Shown here piece by piece: positions 56,941 through 64,000 of a stretch of DNA of 64,000 nucleotides. This DNA comes from Faecalispora sporosphaeroides DSM 1294 (GTDB lineage: Bacteria; Bacillota; Clostridia; Oscillospirales; Acutalibacteraceae): assembly GCA_000383295.1 (NCBI GenBank), contig KB911067.1:310001-374000 (forward strand). The letters are read 5' to 3'. A program made the position numbers and the translations under genes. Positions within the stretch are counted from its first letter, which is position 1; the number at the start of each line of letters is the position of its first letter. The notes under the pieces were generated by a model. It saw nothing but the letters and a program-made list of their open reading frames with translations. It did no database searches and was not told where the DNA came from.

Positions 56941-58317
56941 ATGCTTAAGAACAGCGAAAAAACGATGGACAAAATTGTCAGTCTGTGTAAAAACCGGGGA
57001 TTTGTCTATTCCGGCTCCGAGATTTACGGCGGACTCTCCAACACCTGGGACTACGGCCCGCTGGGAGTGGAATTTAAAAATAATGTAAAAGCGGCATGGC
57101 GGAAAAAGTTCGTGCAGGAGAGCCCCTACAATGTAGGGCTCGATTCCGCGATTCTGATGAACCCGCAGGTATGGGTTGCCTCCGGCCACGTAGGCGGCTT
57201 CTCCGACCCGCTGATGGACTGCCGCGACTGCCACACCCGCCACCGCGCGGACAAGCTGATTGAAGAGGCCGGCGGCGACGCAAACGGCATGACCTTCGAG
57301 CAGATGGCCGACTATATTCAGGAGCACGGCATCGCCTGCCCCGACTGCGGCTCGAAGAATTTTACCGACATCCGCAAGTTCAACCTGATGTTTAAAACCT
57401 TTCAGGGAGTCACCGAGGACGCGAAGAACGAAATCTTCCTGCGCCCCGAAACCGCTCAGGGTATTTTCGTCAACTTTGTGAATATCCAGCGCACCACCCG
57501 CCGCAAGATTCCGTTCGGCGTGGCGCAGATCGGCAAATCCTTCCGCAACGAAATCACCCCCGGCAACTTTACGTTCCGCACCCGTGAGTTCGAGCAGATG
57601 GAGCTGGAGTTCTTCTGCAAGCCCGACACCGACCTCGACTGGTTCTATTACTGGAAAGACTACTGCAAGAACTGGCTCCTGAACCTTGGCCTGAACGAAG
57701 AGAACCTGCGCCTGCGCGACCACGAGAAGGAGGAGCTTTCCTTCTACTCCAAGGCCACAACAGACATCGAGTTCCTGTTCCCGTTCGGCTGGGGCGAGCT
57801 GTGGGGAATCGCAGACCGCACCGACTACGATTTAAAGCAGCACCAGAACCATTCCGGCAAGGCACTGGATTACTTTGACCCCGAAAGCAACGAGCGCTAT
57901 ATCCCCTACGTCATTGAGCCGTCCCTCGGCGCGGACCGCGTTGCGCTGGCCTTTTTGTGCGACGCGTACGACGAGGAGGAGCTCGGCGAGAACGACAGCC
58001 GCATCGTCATGCACCTGCATCCGGCGCTTGCGCCGTACAAGGCGGCCATCCTGCCCCTCTCCAAAAAACTGAACGAAAAGGCGCAGGAGGTTTACGCAAA
58101 GCTCGCCAAACACTTTATGGTCGATTACGACGACGCCGGCTCCATCGGCAAGCGCTACCGCCGTCAAGACGAAATCGGCACCCCGTTCTGCCTGACCTAC
58201 GATTTCGAGAGCGAAACCGACGGCTGCGTCACCATCCGCGACCGCGACACCATGCAGCAGGAGCGCGTCTCCATCGACAAGCTGATCGAGTATCTCGAAG
58301 CAAAGATCGAATTCTGA
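56941..58317 (+). CDS. glyQS: Glycyl-tRNA synthetase, alpha2 (eukaryal/archaeal-like) type
   Basis: Charges tRNA-Gly; 458 residues, the single-chain dimeric form used by Gram-positives in place of GlyQ/GlyS. Class II motif 2 region [20 protein letters not shown] and motif 3 [16 protein letters not shown] are visible. A zinc site CRDC-x(n)-CPDC lies at about 94-137. C-terminal anticodon-binding domain has [13 protein letters not shown] and the C-terminal [32 protein letters not shown] is strong. No T-box leader is present in the short gap to the upstream gene. Confidence 0.97.
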   Translation: MLKNSEKTMDKIVSLCKNRGFVYSGSEIYGGLSNTWDYGPLGVEFKNNVKAAWRKKFVQESPYNVGLDSAILMNPQVWVASGHVGGFSDPLMDCRDCHTRHRADKLIEEAGGDANGMTFEQMADYIQEHGIACPDCGSKNFTDIRKFNLMFKTFQGVTEDAKNEIFLRPETAQGIFVNFVNIQRTTRRKIPFGVAQIGKSFRNEITPGNFTFRTREFEQMELEFFCKPDTDLDWFYYWKDYCKNWLLNLGLNEENLRLRDHEKEELSFYSKATTDIEFLFPFGWGELWGIADRTDYDLKQHQNHSGKALDYFDPESNERYIPYVIEPSLGADRVALAFLCDAYDEEELGENDSRIVMHLHPALAPYKAAILPLSKKLNEKAQEVYAKLAKHFMVDYDDAGSIGKRYRRQDEIGTPFCLTYDFESETDGCVTIRDRDTMQQERVSIDKLIEYLEAKIEF

Positions 58318-58350
58318 TTTTATTTTTGATCCATTGCAAATAAAACGCTA

Positions 58351-58399
58351 AAAACAGGCTCCGGCAAGTTCGTTGAGAACAAACCGGAGCCTGTTTTTT
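58351..58399. terminator. glyQS terminator
   Basis: A perfect 14-bp stem AAAACAGGCTCCGG/CCGGAGCCTGTTTT with a 19-base loop is followed by TTC on the plus strand and flanked by A/T on the other. It separates convergent glyQS and the flavodoxin gene. Confidence 0.8.
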
Positions 58400-58414
58400 C
58401 TATCGATCGCCGCT

Positions 58415-58942
58415 TCAGAGCAGCCCCTTCACATATTCCACCAGGGGAGCAATCGACGCCTCGTCGATAAAGTTCACGGATTTCCCATACGTTTCCAGCA
58501 TCAGCCGGTCCTCGTCCGTTCGATCTTCCGGTGCTTTTGAATCGACCGACATTTTCTTCATCATGGCCATCATGCCCCGGTGAATCGGCCCCAGCCTGCC
58601 GTAATCCATCGCGCCGCGCAGATGGAACACCTTGAGCGTTTCTCTTTGCTCCGGGGAGAAATTCCGGTTCAGAATGTCCGAATAATCCGTGACCTCCGGG
58701 TTTGCCAGCCCCACCGTAAATATCACCAGCGCGGGGCAGGGGTGCTTTGCCACCAAGTCCACGCCGGCGATGCCGCCGGCATACAGCCCCCCGCCATACA
58801 CAACCACATCGTATTTTCGCAGATCTGCCGGCGAAACGGCAGAACGCTCCAGAAGCTCCGCTCCCAGATCCCGGGCAATCCACTGCGCGTACTGCCTGGT
58901 CGAACCGTATTTTGACTGATAGATCACCGCAATGCGCTTCAC
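58415..58942 (-). CDS. Flavodoxin-domain protein
   Basis: 175 residues. The FMN phosphate loop is YQSKYGSTRQYAQWIA (residues 8-23), followed by DVVVYGGGLYAGGIAG and VIFTVGLANPEVTDY. The C-terminal 50 residues are an added helical segment (MMAMMKKMSVDSK). It resembles HemG-like or menaquinone-dependent protoporphyrinogen oxidase flavodoxins, but the partner is not known. Start is GTG 58942 after GGAGGAG. It follows the SDR gene by about 20 bases and may be the last gene of the rsmE operon. Confidence 0.85.
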   Translation of the reverse strand: MKRIAVIYQSKYGSTRQYAQWIARDLGAELLERSAVSPADLRKYDVVVYGGGLYAGGIAGVDLVAKHPCPALVIFTVGLANPEVTDYSDILNRNFSPEQRETLKVFHLRGAMDYGRLGPIHRGMMAMMKKMSVDSKAPEDRTDEDRLMLETYGKSVNFIDEASIAPLVEYVKGLL

Positions 58943-58962
58943 ATTTGCTCCTCCATTCTCTG

Positions 58963-59727
58963 TTATCCAATCACCATGCCGCCGTTCACGCCGAGCACCT
59001 GACCGGTGATAAAGTCCGACCGGCTGTCCGCCAGAAAGAGCACGGCCTCCGCAATATCACGGCAGGTGCCGAGCATGCCGAGCGGCGTTTCTTCACAGAG
59101 CTGCTCGAGCGTTTCCTCCGAAAGCGCGCCGTTCATCTCGGTGTCGATCACCCCGGGGGCCACGCAGTTCACCTGAATCCCCGACGGCCCGACCTCTTTC
59201 GCCAGAGCGCGCGTCATGCCGATCACCGCGGCCTTGGCGGCGGAGTAGTGCACCTCGCACGAGCCGCCGATCTGCCCCCACATGGAAGAAACGTTGATGA
59301 TCTTCCCGCTGTGGCGGCGGATCATCCCCTGCAGCGCTCGGCGGCTGCAATAGAACGCGCCGTCCACATGCACCGCGAACATCCTGCGCCAGTCCTCGTC
59401 CGTCAGGTCGGTAAACAGCTTCTGCTGCGCGATTCCGGCATTGTTCACCAGCACGTCGATTCCGCCGAAGCGAGCTTCTGCCTCGTCGAACATCCGCTCC
59501 ACCTGCCGCCGGTCGGCAACATCGGCGCGAACAGGCAGAATCCGCTCCCCCGCAGCGATGCCGAGCTGCCGTTCCAGCAATTCCGCCAGCTCCCGCGCCC
59601 GCCGTTCACTGGTGTTGTAATTCAGCGCCACCTGGTACCCCGCAAGGGCAAAGCGGCGCGCAATCTCGCTGCCAATGCCCCGCGAAGCCCCGGTGATCAA
59701 AACTGTTTTGCGCTGTTCCAAGCTCAT
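58963..59727 (-). CDS. SDR-family oxidoreductase (FabG-like)
   Basis: 254 residues, classical short-chain dehydrogenase. Cofactor loop TGASRGIGSEIA (about 12-23), NNAGIAQQ, catalytic Ser in INVSSMWGQIGG, catalytic YSAAK (about 158-162), and the C-terminal FITGQVLGVNGGMVIG typical of FabG. It reduces a 3-oxoacyl or related carbonyl with NAD(P)H; with no fatty-acid genes nearby, the substrate is open. ATG 59727 overlaps the rsmE stop by ATGA. Confidence 0.92.
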   Translation of the reverse strand: MSLEQRKTVLITGASRGIGSEIARRFALAGYQVALNYNTSERRARELAELLERQLGIAAGERILPVRADVADRRQVERMFDEAEARFGGIDVLVNNAGIAQQKLFTDLTDEDWRRMFAVHVDGAFYCSRRALQGMIRRHSGKIINVSSMWGQIGGSCEVHYSAAKAAVIGMTRALAKEVGPSGIQVNCVAPGVIDTEMNGALSEETLEQLCEETPLGMLGTCRDIAEAVLFLADSRSDFITGQVLGVNGGMVIG

Positions 59728-60479
59728 TCCTCCCAAACCGCGTCCTGTTCCATATTCCCGGTCAGCAGCATCAGCGCCGAAAGCGCCGCCACCGGGGCTG
59801 TTTCCGTGCGAAAAATCCGCGGGCCCAGCGTGGCCACCTGCGCGCCGTTTTCCCGAGCCAGTTCCACCTCATCCTGCGCAAAGCCGCCCTCCGGCCCAAT
59901 GAACAGAGAAATCCGCTTCTCGTTTTCCAGCCCCAGGCTGCGCAGGCTCTGCCCGCCGCCCTCGTAAAAGAGCAGCAGCCTGCCGCCCTCCGCCGCGGCA
60001 TACTCCACCGCTTTCGCATACGGCGCAATCTCCGCAACCTCCGGCACGATTCCCCGGCCGGACTGCTTGGCCGCCTCCAGAGCGATCTTCTGCCAGCGCT
60101 CCGTCTTTTTCCGCGCCGCTTTTTCGTCCGGGCGGGACACACACCGCGCGCTGAGCACCGGCACCACACGGCAGGCGCCGCACTCTGCCGCCTTCTGCAC
60201 CACAGAATCCATCTTGTCCGCCTTCGGCAAAGACTGATACACCGTCACAAAAGCAGAGGGCTCGCTGATGCTTTTCGCCTGCTCCAGCACGCGCACCTGC
60301 GCGCGGTTTGAATCCGTTTGCAGCAGCACGCAGCGGTAGTCCGTGCCGTGCCCGTCGCACAGGGTCAGCGTCTCTCCCTCCCGCATCCGCAGGGATTTGA
60401 CGATGTGCGCCCCGTTTTCCCTATCCACCCAGGGCTCATCCCCCGGCGCGCAGGGAAAATCGATAAAAAATCTCGGCAT
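59724..60479 (-). CDS. rsmE: 16S rRNA m3U1498 methyltransferase
   Basis: 251 residues, SPOUT-class methyltransferase acting on U1498 of 16S rRNA. N-terminal PUA-like domain (HIVKSLRMREGETLTLCDGH, in part SLRMREGETLTLCDG), then the knot with SLPKADKMDSVVQKAAECGA, AAKQSGRGIVPEV, LFIGPEGGFAQDEV (SAM loop) and LGPRIFRTETAPVAALS. All motifs are intact. It is first in a three-gene unit with the SDR and flavodoxin genes; the RBS AAAGAGTGAG is moderate. Confidence 0.96.
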   Translation of the reverse strand: MPRFFIDFPCAPGDEPWVDRENGAHIVKSLRMREGETLTLCDGHGTDYRCVLLQTDSNRAQVRVLEQAKSISEPSAFVTVYQSLPKADKMDSVVQKAAECGACRVVPVLSARCVSRPDEKAARKKTERWQKIALEAAKQSGRGIVPEVAEIAPYAKAVEYAAAEGGRLLLFYEGGGQSLRSLGLENEKRISLFIGPEGGFAQDEVELARENGAQVATLGPRIFRTETAPVAALSALMLLTGNMEQDAVWEE

Positions 60480-60706
60480 GCAATCTCACTCTTTCCGGCC
60501 GGCGGCCTGTTCTCATCATTCGCTTTATTATATTCCAGACAAAAAGGGAAAGTCAATCCTGAGACGGATTGAAAAGCATTCTTCTCTTTTGCGTAGGAAA
60601 ATGACTCGTTTTAGATTCTAAAAATGAAAAAAGCAGCTTCTTTCCATATCATCAAAACTTGCTCTCTATTTTCCTGCAATCCTTAAGCTTTCTTATCGTT
60701 TTACCC
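60480..60706. other. Intergenic region between rsmE and the nifJ terminator
   Basis: A/T-rich DNA carrying the rsmE RBS near its left end and probably its promoter. I see no gene or clear element. Confidence 0.4.
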
Positions 60707-60743
60707 CAAAAAGGAATCCCCCGCCGGGCCCGGCGGGGGATTC
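60707..60743 (-). terminator. nifJ terminator
   Basis: On the minus strand GAATCCCCCGCCGGG/CCCGGCGGGGGATTC (60714-60743) forms a perfect 15-bp palindrome without a loop spacer, followed by CTTTTTGGGG. It lies about 60 bases after the nifJ stop. Confidence 0.8.
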
Positions 60744-60802
60744 TGCTTGCACCGCAGGCATAAGCCACGGCAGTTCTTTTATTCTGTTCAACGAAAACGA
60801 GA

Positions 60803-63800
60803 TTATTCCTTCGCTCTCGCTTCCAAATCTTCGTAAGCCTTCTTCGCGTCATCCTCGGCTTTCTCGAACAGCTTCTCCGCACGATCGGGGAACGCACGGG
60901 TCAGCGAGCTGTAACGAACCTCGCCCAGAATAAAGTCACGGTAGCTGTCTGTGGGAGCCTTGCTGTCCAGCTGGAAGGGATTCTTGCCCTCGTCTGCACG
61001 GCGGGGGTCGAAACGGTAGTTGTGCCAGTAACCGGAGGCAACCGCTTTCTTCTCTTCCGCCTGCGCAACGGTCATGCCGCCCTTAATTCCGTGGTTGATG
61101 CAGGGAGAATATGCGATGATGAGGGACGGGCCGTTGTAGCTCTCCGCCTCGTGGAAGGCCTTCAGGCACTGGTTGTAATCCGCGCCCATTGCGACATGAG
61201 CAACGTATACATAACCGTAGGTCATGGCGATTCCGGCCAGATCCTTCTTCTTGATTGCCTTGCCGGTCGCCGCAAACTGCGCCACAGAGCCGGTAGGAGT
61301 CGATTTGGACGCCTGTCCGCCGGTGTTGGAGTACACCTCGGTATCGAACACCAGAATGTTCACGTTCTCGCCGGAAGCGATTACATGATCCAGTCCGCCA
61401 AAGCCGATGTCGTACGCCCAGCCGTCGCCGCCGAAGATCCACATGGATTTCTTCGCGAGGTAGTCTCTGTCGTCCAGAATCAGGCCTGCCAGTCTTGCGA
61501 GCTCGCCGCCCTGCTGCTGGGCCTTCTCCAGCTCTGCCAGCAGAGCATCCGAAGCCTTCTTGTTTTCACCGCTGCTCGACAGGGTATCGATATATTTCCG
61601 GCAAGCTTCCTTCAGCTCTGCAGAAGCCTCATTCAGCGCCAGAATATTCTCAACATAATCGATCAGGCGGTTGCGAACGGCCTTCTGGCCCAGGGCCATG
61701 CCAAAGCCGAACTCGGCGTTGTCCTCAAACAGGGAGTTCGCCCATGCGGGGCCGCGGCCATTGCGGTTCACGGTATAGGGAGTCGCAGGTGCGGAACCAC
61801 CCCAGATGGAGGAGCAGCCGGTTGCATTCGCGATAAACATTCTGTCGCCGAACAGCTGGGTCGCCAGCTTGGCATAAGGAGTTTCGCCGCAACCCGCGCA
61901 GGCGCCGGAGAATTCCAGCAGCGGCTGGCGGAACTGGCTGCCCTTTACGGTGGTTTCCTTAAATTTCTCAAGCACTTCCGGCTTTTCGGGGAGGGTTCTG
62001 CCGTATTCAAATACTTCCTCGCCGGCCAGTTGTGTGTCAATGGGCTTGAGAACCAGCGCCTTGTTGCCCTTCATGCCCGGGCAAACCTGCGCGCAGGAGC
62101 CGCAGCCGGTGCAGTCGAGGGTGGAAACGGCGATGGTGAACTTCAGGCCCGGCAGGCCGTTCAGGTCTTTGGACTTGGTCTGCGCGGGAGCGTTCGCGAG
62201 CTCTTCGGGAGTCATAACGATCGGACGAATGACCGCGTGCGGACATACATAGGAGCAGAAGTTGCACTGAATGCAGTTTTCGGGCTGCCACTCGGGAACA
62301 TCCACGGCGATGCCGCGCTTCTCATAGGCAGAGCTGCCCTGCGGCACGGTGCCGTCCGCATAATCCTTAAAGGTAGAAACCGTCAGCTTGCTGCCGCGGA
62401 ACGAGTTGACCGGGTCAAGAACATTCTTCACATAGTTGACCAGCTCAGGGCGATCGCCCTTGATTACCTTCTCGGTCTCGGTATCGGGAGCGTTCTTCCA
62501 GCTCTCGGGAACCTGAACCTCAACAAAACCGTCCACACCGCGGTCAATCGCCGCATGGTTCATCGCGACAACCTTGTCGCCCTTTTTGCTGTAAGACTTG
62601 GTGGCGGCGGCCTTCATAAATTCCACAGCCTGCTCAATCGGAATGATGTTTGCGATCTTGAAGAACGCGGCCTGCAAAATGGTGTTGATGCGTCCGCCAA
62701 GGCCCAGCTCTTTGCCGATCTTGATACCGTCAATGGTGTAGAAATGGATGTCGTTCTGCGCGATGTATCTCTTCATCTTGCCGGGCAGACGGCGCTCGAG
62801 CTCTTCCAGATCCCACGGGCAGTTCAGCAGGAAGCTGCCGCCTTTTTTCAGATCCTCCACGATGTCGTACTTGTCAATATAGGAGGGGTTGTGGCAGGCG
62901 ACAAAATCGGCCTGAGAAATATAGTAGGTGGATTTGATCGGCTTGTCGCCAAAACGCAGGTGAGATACGGTCAGGCCGCCGGATTTTTTGGAATCGTAGT
63001 CAAAATAGCCCTGCGCGAACATGTCGGTGTGGTCACCGATGATTTTGATGGAGTTCTTGTTTGCGCCAACGGTGCCGTCCGCGCCAAGACCCCAGAATTT
63101 GCAGGAGTGAGTTCCCTTGGGAACCGTGTTCACGCGCTCCGTAACGGGCAGGGACAGGTGTGTCAGGTCATCCACAATGCCGATGGTGAAGCGCTTCTTC
63201 GGAGCTTCCGCCTGCATGTTGCGGTATACGGCAATCACGTCATCGGGGGTGGTGTCCTTGGAGCCGAGTCCATAGCGGCCGGTGTATACGGGCACATCCG
63301 AGAAATCGCTGTCGGCCAGAGCGGCCAGAACATCCAGGAACAAGGGCTCGCCGATGGAGCCGGGCTCCTTGGTTCTGTCGAGAACGGAAATCTTCTTCAC
63401 GGTCTTCGGCAGCACGTCGAGCAGGTACTTCGCAACAAAGGGGCGGTACAGGTGAACCTTCACCAAACCAACCTTCTCGCCGGCGGCGTTCAGGTAATCG
63501 ATGACCTCTTCGGTGCAGTCGCAAACGGAGCCCATGGCCACGATCACACGGTCGGCCTCGGGGTGTCCGTAGTAGTTAAAGGGCTTATAGTCTGTACCGA
63601 TCTTCGCGTTGACCTGATTCATGTAGTCAATCACGATCCCGGGTATGGCGTCATAATAAGGGTTGCTGGCTTCTCTCGCCTGGAAGAAGATATCGCCGTT
63701 CTGGGCGCTGCCGCGCAGTACGGGATGCTCCGGGTTCAGCGCGCGGCGGCGGAACGAGGCCACGGCGTCTTTATCGAGCATATCGTCCAGATCCTTGTAA

Positions 63801-64000
63801 TCCCACACAGAAACCTTCTGAACCTCGTGAGAAGTGCGGAAGCCGTCGAAGAAATGGAGGAACGGAACTCTGCCGCGGATGGCGGCCAGATGCGCAACCG
63901 CGCCCAAATCCATAACCTCCTGCGGGTTATTGGAACACAACATGGCGAAACCGGTCTGGCGACAGGCATAAATGTCGGAATGATCGCCAAAGATAGAAAG
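60803..64000 (-). CDS. nifJ: Pyruvate:ferredoxin (flavodoxin) oxidoreductase, 5' end outside the window
   Basis: Converts pyruvate and CoA to acetyl-CoA and CO2 with reduced ferredoxin. 1065 residues are present; about 110 N-terminal residues lie beyond the right edge (full family length about 1175). The first visible block is SIFGDHSDIYACRQTGFAML. Two [4Fe-4S] motifs follow in the middle: CIQCNFCSYVCP and CTGCGSCAQVCPG. The TPP domain has SGACAGCGETPYAKL, GDGWAYDIGFGGLDHV and FDTEVYSNTGGQASKSTPTG; the C-terminal cluster cysteine is in YSPCINHGIKGG. All catalytic parts seen are intact. It indicates a strictly fermentative metabolism. Confidence 0.97.
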   Translation of the reverse strand, partial: LSIFGDHSDIYACRQTGFAMLCSNNPQEVMDLGAVAHLAAIRGRVPFLHFFDGFRTSHEVQKVSVWDYKDLDDMLDKDAVASFRRRALNPEHPVLRGSAQNGDIFFQAREASNPYYDAIPGIVIDYMNQVNAKIGTDYKPFNYYGHPEADRVIVAMGSVCDCTEEVIDYLNAAGEKVGLVKVHLYRPFVAKYLLDVLPKTVKKISVLDRTKEPGSIGEPLFLDVLAALADSDFSDVPVYTGRYGLGSKDTTPDDVIAVYRNMQAEAPKKRFTIGIVDDLTHLSLPVTERVNTVPKGTHSCKFWGLGADGTVGANKNSIKIIGDHTDMFAQGYFDYDSKKSGGLTVSHLRFGDKPIKSTYYISQADFVACHNPSYIDKYDIVEDLKKGGSFLLNCPWDLEELERRLPGKMKRYIAQNDIHFYTIDGIKIGKELGLGGRINTILQAAFFKIANIIPIEQAVEFMKAAATKSYSKKGDKVVAMNHAAIDRGVDGFVEVQVPESWKNAPDTETEKVIKGDRPELVNYVKNVLDPVNSFRGSKLTVSTFKDYADGTVPQGSSAYEKRGIAVDVPEWQPENCIQCNFCSYVCPHAVIRPIVMTPEELANAPAQTKSKDLNGLPGLKFTIAVSTLDCTGCGSCAQVCPGMKGNKALVLKPIDTQLAGEEVFEYGRTLPEKPEVLEKFKETTVKGSQFRQPLLEFSGACAGCGETPYAKLATQLFGDRMFIANATGCSSIWGGSAPATPYTVNRNGRGPAWANSLFEDNAEFGFGMALGQKAVRNRLIDYVENILALNEASAELKEACRKYIDTLSSSGENKKASDALLAELEKAQQQGGELARLAGLILDDRDYLAKKSMWIFGGDGWAYDIGFGGLDHVIASGENVNILVFDTEVYSNTGGQASKSTPTGSVAQFAATGKAIKKKDLAGIAMTYGYVYVAHVAMGADYNQCLKAFHEAESYNGPSLIIAYSPCINHGIKGGMTVAQAEEKKAVASGYWHNYRFDPRRADEGKNPFQLDSKAPTDSYRDFILGEVRYSSLTRAFPDRAEKLFEKAEDDAKKAYEDLEARAKE

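Noticed and set aside
1-64000. tRNA, rRNA, CRISPR arrays, insertion sequences, replication origin
   Set aside because: No cloverleaf, rRNA segment, regularly spaced repeat, transposase or DnaA-box cluster was recognised on reading both strands.

Overview
The window reads as chromosome of a spore-forming, anaerobic, moderately GC-rich Firmicute, most likely an Oscillospiraceae/Ruminococcaceae-type Clostridium. The evidence is spoVAC-spoVAD, pyruvate:ferredoxin oxidoreductase, a type III glutamine synthetase, a single-chain glycyl-tRNA synthetase, strong AGGAGG ribosome sites, A/T-rich sigma-A promoters and hairpin-plus-T terminators. No genus is assigned. I see no tRNA, rRNA, CRISPR array, transposase or integrase.

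Layout. 1-4800: a MATE exporter (minus strand), then glnN, whose near-consensus promoter is followed at once by a terminator-like hairpin. 4.8-13.8 kb: a cello-oligosaccharide locus. A LacI-type regulator, a solute-binding lipoprotein and two permeases lie on the minus strand; a GH94 cellobiose phosphorylase and a GH1 beta-glucosidase lie on the plus strand. No transport ATPase is present. 14.3-20.5 kb: single genes (Ser/Pro-rich membrane protein, orphan amino-acid-type binding lipoprotein, ComEC-like metallo-beta-lactamase protein, HPr-like small protein, orphan LolD/MacB-type ATPase, phosphohexomutase). 20.8-24.0 kb: spoVAC-spoVAD followed by an A/T-rich patch of tiny membrane-protein genes and a Tyr-rich 51-residue ORF. 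24.2-27.9 kb: hom, serA, serC. 28.2-34.5 kb: a YdcF-like protein, the pyrimidine cluster pyrC-pyrF-pyrK-pyrD, a histidine phosphatase and ruvX. 34.7-36.0 kb: hflX.

36.1-47.2 kb is the most unusual part: seventeen tightly packed minus-strand genes, related to PBSX/Xkd phage structural modules. They encode terminase, portal, prohead protease, capsid, connectors, a tube-like protein, LysM protein, hub, spike, baseplate and a short fibre. I find no tail sheath, no normal tape measure, and no lysis, integration, replication or repressor gene. Where the tape measure should be there is a 44-residue ORF. Reading frames are intact and mostly overlap at ATGA junctions, so this looks more like a maintained, domesticated particle than random decay, though decay cannot be excluded from sequence alone.

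47.5-49.5 kb: a GntR/YtrA-type regulator with a 29-bp palindromic operator over its own -10 box, plus an ABC exporter. 49.8-51.6 kb: a chemoreceptor with a perfect consensus promoter. 51.8-56.0 kb: response regulator, histidine kinase and HtrA protease, an envelope-stress module. 56.5-58.3 kb: GtrA-like protein and glyQS. 58.4-60.5 kb: flavodoxin-like protein, SDR oxidoreductase and rsmE. 60.8-64.0 kb: nifJ, cut by the window end.

Regulation is visible mainly as promoters and hairpins. Three terminators (before glnN, after the phosphohexomutase gene, and before spoVAC) share the loop TTAG(G/C)AT and a T7G tail, which is worth testing as a regulatory RNA family.
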